A DNA stretch of 33,978 nucleotides from NCBI GenBank assembly GCA_003599425.1, contig QZKC01000048.1, positions 1 through 33,978 of the forward strand, written 5' to 3'. The notes beneath the pieces were generated by a model, which was not told the DNA's origin, did not search any database, and worked only from the letters and a program-made list of their open reading frames with translations. This document shows, piece after piece, positions 27,050 to 32,013 of the stretch (positions within the stretch are counted from its first letter, which is position 1; each line of letters starts with the position of its first letter). The position numbers and the translations under genes were made by a program. The stretch comes from Nitrospiraceae bacterium (GTDB taxonomy: Bacteria > Nitrospirota > Thermodesulfovibrionia > UBA6902).

Positions 27050-27450
27050 ACTACAACTACAGAATCATCAGCGCCAAAATCATTGGGGACGTACTTGTCA
27101 GCAAACCAGTCATTTTCCCACTTGTTCGTATCAATGAGATATCTGAAACGGTATTCTCTGCTGCAGGGAAGGTCAAGCGTCAGGGTAAAATCCCCATTCT
27201 TCAATTTCTTCATCCTGTTCTCGGTCAGATCCCAATTATTAAAATCGCCCACAATGGTGACCATCTTTGCATCGGCTGCAGCCTCTTTTGGCAGCCTGAA
27301 AGTTACCTTGCATATTGCGCCTGATTTAACATATTGCTTCTTGAGGCTTTTAGATTCAGACGGTTTTATTGTTTTAGCTGGAGTTGGCCTTTTGGCCGGT
27401 GCTTTCATAGTCGCGCTGTATGCCTTCTTTTCTATGGCTTTTTTCATCAT
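27046..27450 (-). CDS. CBM48/AMPK-type glycogen-binding domain protein
   Basis: A 134-residue protein. The first 40 residues are lysine-, alanine- and proline-rich and probably unstructured. Residues about 45-134 form one CBM48-like domain: VTIVGDFNNWD, TLTLDLPCSREYRFRYLID, then WENDWFADKYVPNDFGADDS. These domains bind glycogen or maltodextrins. No catalytic domain is attached. GGAGGGGT precedes the tandem ATG-ATG start. The stop overlaps the GTG of the DUF255 gene. It may recruit its partner to a glucan or sense carbohydrate. Confidence 0.88.
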   Translation of the reverse strand: MMKKAIEKKAYSATMKAPAKRPTPAKTIKPSESKSLKKQYVKSGAICKVTFRLPKEAAADAKMVTIVGDFNNWDLTENRMKKLKNGDFTLTLDLPCSREYRFRYLIDTNKWENDWFADKYVPNDFGADDSVVVV

Positions 27451-27496
27451 ACCCCTCCTTTTTCTGTTTCAAACCCGAGTATCTTTTAAATTCCTG

Positions 27497-28333
27497 TTAA
27501 ACATTATACATACTGTTTAGCAGATTGCCAAGTCTGAGGAGGTGCTTTTTTTCTTCATCAATAAGCATGTTAAATATTTTCCGCATCCCTTCATTTTCTG
27601 TCTCACGGCTGATTTTCATATAAAGATCAAGTGAGTTTGTTTCAAGCTGCATTGAGAACTCAAGGATATCCTGAGGCTGCCTTTCCGGCTGCTTTACCCA
27701 TGCAATCGCCTCTGAAACCGAAATACCGCTTTCCATTATCCCGGACAATGTCCCTTGCCTGGCTTCTTCTGTCCAGTTATTGCTTCCCTTTATCAGGCGA
27801 TATGCTTCAAGGAGATTTGACTTGTGCATCTCCTCTGCCCTTACCAGAGAATCAAAGACCTTTTTAGCTGCTGCATCCAACAGCATATCTTTTACAGTTG
27901 CATAGAACTGAGCGGTTCCATCCTCAAGCGACCACGCCAAAGCAATAAATTCCTCGGCTGTTTTTCTGCCTTCAATTAAATACATCCCGGCTTCATACTC
28001 GCCGATAGCTTTCAGTCCCTTCCAGGCATCGATCCCGCCTTTTATGCTGTAAACATTTTCAAATCCCTGACCCTTTAACAGCGCCGCAGCCGAACTGCTG
28101 CGTACTCCCTTTTTTCAATACGTAACAATCTTTTTTGACGGGTCAAGCTCCTTCATCCTTTCCGGAAAAACCGACATAGGCATGAGAACCGCACCAGGCA
28201 TATGCTCTTTTTCATATTCATTAGGCTCCCTGACATCAACCAGCATGATCTCATCACCCTTATCCGAGATCATTTTCCCTGCATCATCAGGCGTGATAGT
28301 ATCTGCCCGGTGAAAGAGATCAGTAAGTTTCAT
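27497..28333 (-). CDS. Rhodanese-ferritin fusion, predicted selenoprotein (Sec73)
   Basis: The frame runs 278 codons with a single in-frame TGA (28115-28117). Before it is a rhodanese N-terminal half (IMLVDVREPNEYEKEHMPGA ... KKIVTY). After it come KKGVRSSSAAALL, GFENVYS and KGGIDAW, the standard second half. In rhodaneses the TGA position holds the catalytic cysteine (YCxxGxRS), so selenocysteine is the direct reading. Residues about 117-278 form a ferritin-like diiron domain with E137, E167-x2-H170 and a later DEEKKH. AAGGG precedes the ATG. Without Sec insertion the product is a dead 72-residue fragment. Alternatives are a nonsense mutation, with the ferritin part restarting at ATG 27985, or a sequencing error. 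Sec-type rhodaneses have been predicted before, as far as I know; this fusion form may be new. The Sec machinery is not in the window. Confidence 0.8.
28085..28117 (-). promoter_or_regulatory. Bacterial SECIS-like element after the in-frame TGA
   Basis: Starting 12 nt after the TGA, the mRNA can fold CGCAGC-AGUUCG-GCUGCG: a perfect 6-bp GC-rich stem and a 6-nt apical loop. The loop begins 18 nt after the UGA and has G as its second base. Both fit the known bacterial SECIS rules, which ask for a stem-loop directly downstream, a loop roughly 16-37 nt from UGA, and a G in its first two positions. Weak extra pairing is possible below the stem. Confidence 0.7.
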
Positions 28334-28347
28334 AGATATCCCTTACT

Positions 28348-28425
28348 TCAGTTTTTTCTGCTTTCTGAGTATTTAAGGAGTTCTGAATCTTCAAAGTTGT
28401 CTGCGCTGATGATCAGTGCCTTCAT
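28348..28425 (-). pseudogene. Remnant of a DJ-1/PfpI family gene
   Basis: A 25-codon frame starts by an ATGA overlap with the cytochrome c stop and reads MKALIISADNFEDSELL before losing similarity and stopping. That opening is the typical first strand and loop of DJ-1/PfpI proteins (KALI-x-SADxFED-x-EL). The rest of the domain, with its catalytic cysteine, is absent, and the rhodanese gene begins 14 nt later. It looks like a deletion that fused the start of a pfpI-like gene to the rhodanese leader. It may still be translated and couple ribosomes from the cytochrome gene to the selenoprotein gene. Confidence 0.6.
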
Positions 28426-28742
28426 TTGTGTTCCATCCCTTTCATGCCGTGATGGTGTATGCCGTAACCTCCGTAGTTCGATGTCAGATAATCGATGATG
28501 ATCTTTGCCTCTTCGTCTGATATGGGAGCTCCGTTCACATTCTTCATACGCATCACGGTACCGGCCCATTCCGCCTCTGTCTTCTTCCTTTCTTTAGACC
28601 AGCTCAGACTGTGGCACTGAATGCATTTATTTTCGAACAGGGTCTTTGCATCCATTTCTTTTTTTGACTCTCCTGCGGCATAAGCATTGTTTCCCATAAG
28701 AAGCATCGTAGCAGCACACAGCACCATCATTATCAGTCTCAT
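28422..28742 (-). CDS. Periplasmic monoheme cytochrome c
   Basis: A 106-residue protein with a signal peptide (RLIMMVLCAATMLLMG, likely cleavage after NAYA) and one heme c site, CIQCH (C40, C43, H44). EWAGTVMRMKN and a following ISDEEAKIIIDYLTSNYG match the small cytochromes related to the heme-binding domain of quinohemoprotein amine dehydrogenases; a methionine in VMRM is the probable sixth ligand. The C-terminus is histidine-rich (GIHHHGMKG), which may bind metal. AAAGGAGG precedes the ATG. Its redox partner is unknown. Confidence 0.87.
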   Translation of the reverse strand: MRLIMMVLCAATMLLMGNNAYAAGESKKEMDAKTLFENKCIQCHSLSWSKERKKTEAEWAGTVMRMKNVNGAPISDEEAKIIIDYLTSNYGGYGIHHHGMKGMEHK

Positions 28743-28778
28743 TGAATATTCGCCTCCTTTACGTATTTCAAAAGTCTG

Positions 28779-29033
28779 TCATTTTCTCTCTTCAAAGTTC
28801 TTTATAAACTCGCCTATTTTAACGCCGAGATAAATGCATTTGATGCCATCCATACATTCATCGGCATCCTGCTTTTCCAGATGAGTTACAAGCTCATGAG
28901 AATCTTTCTTTAATTTGATGTCATACGTTTTGAGCTCCCTGTTGAAATCGAGGTTTACCGTTATACCATGCTTCTCGATATCAGGATACATCTCCTTTAT
29001 TTTTTCCATCAGCGCGACATTTGTATAACCCAT
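28779..29033 (-). CDS. Small conserved-looking protein of unknown function
   Basis: An 84-residue, charged, soluble protein with no signal peptide or membrane segment. Two cysteines lie close together (C60 and C66 in ECMDGIKCIYLG), which could bind metal or form a disulfide. I do not recognise a family. A strong ribosome site (GGGAGGG) precedes the ATG. It begins 9 nt after a ferritin-like gene and lies 36 nt before the cytochrome c gene, so it belongs to the same redox operon. Confidence 0.75.
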   Translation of the reverse strand: MGYTNVALMEKIKEMYPDIEKHGITVNLDFNRELKTYDIKLKKDSHELVTHLEKQDADECMDGIKCIYLGVKIGEFIKNFEERK

Positions 29034-29042
29034 TGACCCTCC

Positions 29043-29543
29043 CTATGCCCACGGTGTTCCGCCATCAACAATAGTATGTTCTTCCCACATAAACCAGTTG
29101 CCGGTATCGTTAAGAAAATTAAAGGTATTCGAAAATATCTCATAATGCTGTTCTTCTTCTTTAATGAGCTTGGCAAAAAGTGCTTTTTCTTTTTCTGTTT
29201 TTGATTCAGACATCAGCTTTTTATAGAACTCAATGCCCTCCTGCTCCATCTTCATGGCTATCCTGAATGCCTCCAGCTCATCAGTTGTAGCCTCAACCTT
29301 CTGCATCATTTCGTCTTTCATGGATTCAAAAACAGTCCTGATATTCTTCATGGGGTGAACATCCTCAATGTGAATATCAAGTCCCTGCAGGATTTTTTTA
29401 ACGATCTCAAGATGCCGTTTTTCGTCCGCTGTCACGGTCTCAAACATCTTTTTCCCCGCTGGATATTTCGTTTTCTTTGCTGCCTCAGTATAAAACCTGA
29501 TTGCGTCTGTCTCCATTTTTTTTGCTACTTCTATGGCGTTCAT
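29043..29543 (-). CDS. Rubrerythrin-like ferritin family protein
   Basis: A 166-residue four-helix protein. Diiron ligand motifs are all present: METDAIRFY, TADEKRHLE (E-x2-H), MEQEGIEFY and KEEEQHYE (E-x2-H). The tail (NTFNFLNDTGNWFMWEEHTIVDGGTPWA) is aromatic-rich and is seen in some rubrerythrin-related proteins that lack rubredoxin. GGAG precedes the ATG. Expected to act in peroxide or iron handling in the cytoplasm. An inverted repeat (GCAATT...AATTGC, about 29580-29599) upstream could be an operator. Confidence 0.87.
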   Translation of the reverse strand: MNAIEVAKKMETDAIRFYTEAAKKTKYPAGKKMFETVTADEKRHLEIVKKILQGLDIHIEDVHPMKNIRTVFESMKDEMMQKVEATTDELEAFRIAMKMEQEGIEFYKKLMSESKTEKEKALFAKLIKEEEQHYEIFSNTFNFLNDTGNWFMWEEHTIVDGGTPWA

Positions 29544-29747
29544 AGTCTTTCTCCTTCCATGAATTAAATTTCACAACGCAGCAATTGAGACAAGAAATTG
29601 CAGATGTTGGGAAGAAATATATTTTTCGATACCTCAATGTAATTCCAATCAATACGAAAGCGCTTAGTATCATTTAAAGCTATATGCATAATTCAATAAA
29701 TTTTATCGAGTTAAAGATATTTCTGAACAATGTTTGCAGTTTTCTTG

Positions 29748-30218
29748 TCAACCAGTCCCTCCCAGCTTAAGACGCAGTTTCTTGAGATATTCAACATGCT
29801 TAACTTCCTGCTCCATCATATCTCTGAACACAACTCTTGCATTGGCGTCTTTCGCATCCCGGGACAGTTTGAGATATAAATTATAGGCCTTCCCCTCCAC
29901 TTCCATCGCTAACTTTAACGCCCCCATTTCATCCGTGATCTCATATTTATCTATACGTGATTTCAGATCCTTCACAGGGATACCCGCTTCCGTTACCGGG
30001 GCATTTGCTGTTTTATTGAATTCGTCAAAGGTTTGCGCCTCGATATCCCCCTGCATTGCCTGATATAAATACTGAATATAATCCATGTGCTTTGCTTCCC
30101 ATCCCGCCAGTTCGCTGAACATTTTCCTGGCCTCAGCGTTCTTCGATATTTCAGATGCATGTGAATAAAATTCCCTGGTACCTTTTTCCATAAGAAATGC
30201 TTCGATCAGAGACTGCAT
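29748..30218 (-). CDS. Rubrerythrin-like ferritin family protein
   Basis: A 156-residue four-helix protein with ligands in LMEKGTREFY, GWEAKHMDY (E-x2-H), MEVEGKAYNLY and EQEVKHVEYL (E-x2-H). No rubredoxin domain. ATG 30218 is chosen because GGGAGG lies just ahead of it at ideal spacing; an earlier ATG at 30242 has a poorer site. It follows the membrane operon by about 60 nt and leads into the other ferritin-like genes, but a 204-nt gap separates it from the next one. Confidence 0.86.
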   Translation of the reverse strand: MQSLIEAFLMEKGTREFYSHASEISKNAEARKMFSELAGWEAKHMDYIQYLYQAMQGDIEAQTFDEFNKTANAPVTEAGIPVKDLKSRIDKYEITDEMGALKLAMEVEGKAYNLYLKLSRDAKDANARVVFRDMMEQEVKHVEYLKKLRLKLGGTG

Positions 30219-30276
30219 CAGATCCTCCCTACCGGTAATCATCCTTCTGTTTTCTCCTTTCAGGAAATCTCATTTT

Positions 30277-30681
30277 CTACGTGCGCATGTAAATATCATA
30301 AAGGGACTTGCCGACAAAAAAATCTGCCCAGGCGATACCGATATCAGGAAGTGTTGACCGCAGGAACCATTGTCCGGACGGTACAGACTTCGCGGCAAAC
30401 TCAGCAATGCTGTAGTGCGCCATGAAAACAGTTCCGTAGATCACTATCATGCCATTTAAAATATATGCATAAACACAGGTCCTTTTCGATGTGAAAAGCG
30501 CGGTGACGAGTACAGTGTCAATGAGCGGAAATAAAAAAGACAGAAACTTTGTGCCGTCAAACGTTACGATCACAGGATTAATTTTGTCATGAACCATGAA
30601 ATTGTGGATCCTGTAATGAAGCATTAGTCCTGAGACAGCCATAAGGAACAATGATGTCAGCAAAACTCTTCTGGTATCCAT
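30277..30681 (-). CDS. Small multi-spanning membrane protein, unknown function
   Basis: A 134-residue protein with about four hydrophobic helices (RVLLTSLFLMAVSGLML, FLSFLFPLIDTVLVTALF, YAYILNGMIVIYGTVFMA, and a weaker C-terminal one). Histidines lie at helix ends (LMLHYRIH, FMAHYS), which could ligate heme, but this is speculative. The start at 30681 overlaps the stop of the upstream 34-residue microprotein as TGATG, so translation is coupled. A longer GTG-start version would read through that microprotein in another frame and is unlikely. Confidence 0.75.
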   Translation of the reverse strand: MDTRRVLLTSLFLMAVSGLMLHYRIHNFMVHDKINPVIVTFDGTKFLSFLFPLIDTVLVTALFTSKRTCVYAYILNGMIVIYGTVFMAHYSIAEFAAKSVPSGQWFLRSTLPDIGIAWADFFVGKSLYDIYMRT

Positions 30682-30785
30682 CAGAATGTAAATCTGGCCA
30701 GATGACCAAGATAGAATGTCAGCCCGATCATAATGATATGTAGTATCCACCAGCCAGGTTTGTATCTCATTAAATGTTTCAGCAT
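30681..30785 (-). CDS. Membrane microprotein, 34 residues
   Basis: A short frame reading MLKHLMRYKPGWWILHIIMI followed by GLTFYLGHLARF and a stop. It is one transmembrane helix with a positively charged N-terminus. It shares the pattern GWW-I-x-H ... Y-x-LGH with the 37-residue protein encoded just upstream, so the two are paralogues. The start lies 1 nt after the upstream stop, and the stop overlaps the downstream membrane gene. Such a compact, coupled, paralogous pair is very unlikely by chance. Function is unknown; the two conserved histidines could be heme or metal ligands. Confidence 0.7.
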   Translation of the reverse strand: MLKHLMRYKPGWWILHIIMIGLTFYLGHLARFTF

Positions 30786-30786
30786 G

Positions 30787-30900
30787 TTATCTCCACAGAA
30801 AATGCCCGAGCATATAAACAACCGTGATTCCCAGCAGGTGAACTATCCACCATCCTGCACGGAGAAAACCGATCTTTTTTGAAAAACTCTCTTTTTCCAT
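30787..30900 (-). CDS. Membrane microprotein, 37 residues
   Basis: A short frame that starts MEKESFSKKIGFLRAGWWIV and continues HLLGITVVYMLGHFLWR to a stop. One transmembrane helix, charged N-terminus, and the same GWW-I-x-H ... Y-x-LGH core as its downstream neighbour. GGGGTG lies before the ATG. It is the first gene of the three-gene membrane operon and of the whole leftward redox block. Confidence 0.68.
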   Translation of the reverse strand: MEKESFSKKIGFLRAGWWIVHLLGITVVYMLGHFLWR

Positions 30901-30914
30901 ATCCACACCCCAAC

Positions 30915-30946
30915 TCTCAGGCCTCGTTTATTAATAAAGCCTGAGA
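30915..30946. repeat. Inverted repeat ahead of the microprotein operon
   Basis: TCTCAGGC and GCCTGAGA form 8-bp arms; between them is CTCG and then the 12-base perfect palindrome TTTATTAATAAA. In RNA it makes one long stem with a 4-nt bulge. Sitting just before the first start codon of the minus-strand operon, it is a candidate operator or leader structure. Confidence 0.5.
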
Positions 30947-31048
30947 AATTCCTTATTCGCGGAAGCAAGTTTGATAAGAGGTTCTGTTTATCTCATTAAA
31001 GTTCGATGCGTTACATTATAAATCCTAAAAAAATTTTATCACATATAC

Positions 31049-31088
31049 TGAAAAAGTCAATTTCATGTATAAGTCACGGACTTTTTCA
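31049..31088. repeat. 10-bp inverted repeat in the divergent region
   Basis: TGAAAAAGTC and GACTTTTTCA are exact reverse complements separated by 20 nt. The spacing, two helical turns between arms, would suit a dimeric regulator; a hairpin with a long loop is the other option. Confidence 0.45.
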
Positions 31089-31381
31089 TTTCATCCAGTC
31101 TTCTTAATTAATTTTAATTTTTCAAATCGTTTGTACTTTAATCAAATATCCTATGAGTCCCGATATTGAGATTAATATTCGCAGGCTGTTATGTGGAACA
31201 AATAATGACAACAAGTAGAATTTTAAACTCCTTAAATTTTTTTAAGTATTTTTTTCTCTTAACTATATAATATATATATATAAGTGCATCAGGTCTTGCT
31301 TTTATAAATACAATTATACAGCATAAATAATAGCATGAGAGCTAACAATATAACTTTTTGTTTTATCATTGTTTTTAGCCA

Positions 31382-32002
31382 ATGAAAAGCACCCTTCCCA
31401 ACTGCAATATTATGTCTATCGTAAAGAAACATATACTTTATTTATGGGTTCTGTCATTTGCAGTTGTCACATATTCAAATATGAGTACTTTGTGGGCAGC
31501 ATCAAATATTCATATTGCCGACAGGAATGAATGGTACTACTTTAAAGGAACGGAGAAACCGCCAAGGAAATGGAATCATGAGGAATTTGACGATTCGCGA
31601 TGGATTAAAGGACTAAAAGGGACTGGGTATGGAAAACATCACTCCGCATTTGTTCTCGACGATATGAAGGGAAGTTATAAGCGAGTTTACGCACGCCGGA
31701 AGTTTAACGTCAATAACCCTCAGTCAATAATAAAAATGAGCCTTTCAGTGGTATGCGACGGTCCATTTGTGGCTTATCTTAACGGTATGATGGTGATCAG
31801 AAATGTCACCGGCCTTGCCACTTCAAACCCCGCGAAAGGCGGAAATCCCACAGGAGAAGAACTTGACATTAGCGGCTGGGCTCATGAATTAAACTCTGGA
31901 CAGAACGTTCTCTCAGTCCAGTGTGACAATGATGACATTAACAGTAATGATTTTATCTTTATCCCTTCTCTGAAAATACTTGAAGTTGAAAGTGCCAGAT
32001 AA
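31382..32002 (+). CDS. Secreted beta-sandwich (galactose-binding-like) protein
   Basis: A 206-residue protein with an N-terminal signal sequence (residues about 15-40, YLWVLSFAVVTYSNM, likely cleavage after LWA). The mature part reads like a jelly-roll carbohydrate-binding module: WYYFKGTEKPPRKW, FDDSRWIKGLKGTGYG, VYARRKFNV, FVAYLNGMMV and LNSGQNVLSVQCDN, the last two being typical late strands. No catalytic residues are evident. Neither ATG 31382 nor the in-frame ATG 31412 has a clear ribosome site. It precedes the alkaline phosphatase by 11 nt and is probably its extracellular partner. Confidence 0.75.
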   Translation: MKSTLPNCNIMSIVKKHILYLWVLSFAVVTYSNMSTLWAASNIHIADRNEWYYFKGTEKPPRKWNHEEFDDSRWIKGLKGTGYGKHHSAFVLDDMKGSYKRVYARRKFNVNNPQSIIKMSLSVVCDGPFVAYLNGMMVIRNVTGLATSNPAKGGNPTGEELDISGWAHELNSGQNVLSVQCDNDDINSNDFIFIPSLKILEVESAR

Positions 32003-32013
32003 GGATGAAATAA

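Larger units (their letters stand above)
30901..31381. other. 481-nt AT-rich divergent intergenic region
   Basis: It separates the leftward redox block from the rightward phosphatase genes. It holds two inverted repeats (30915-30946 and 31049-31088), a long AT stretch and a perfect TATAAT at 31266-31271 on the plus strand without a good -35 box. Transcription probably starts in both directions from here. No gene is seen. Confidence 0.55.

Noticed and set aside
27497-27985. Stand-alone 162-residue ferritin-like gene starting at ATG 27985
   Set aside because: No ribosome site precedes this ATG, and the upstream codons encode the second half of a rhodanese domain in the same frame. The joined reading with TGA as Sec explains the sequence better.
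30682-30750. GTG-start N-terminal extension of the 134-residue membrane protein
   Set aside because: This stretch is better explained, in another frame, by the 34-residue microprotein with a start next to the preceding stop and a TGATG overlap at its end.
31256-31285. TA-dinucleotide run as a possible repeat element
   Set aside because: Simple AT-rich sequence in a promoter region; too short and irregular to call a functional repeat.
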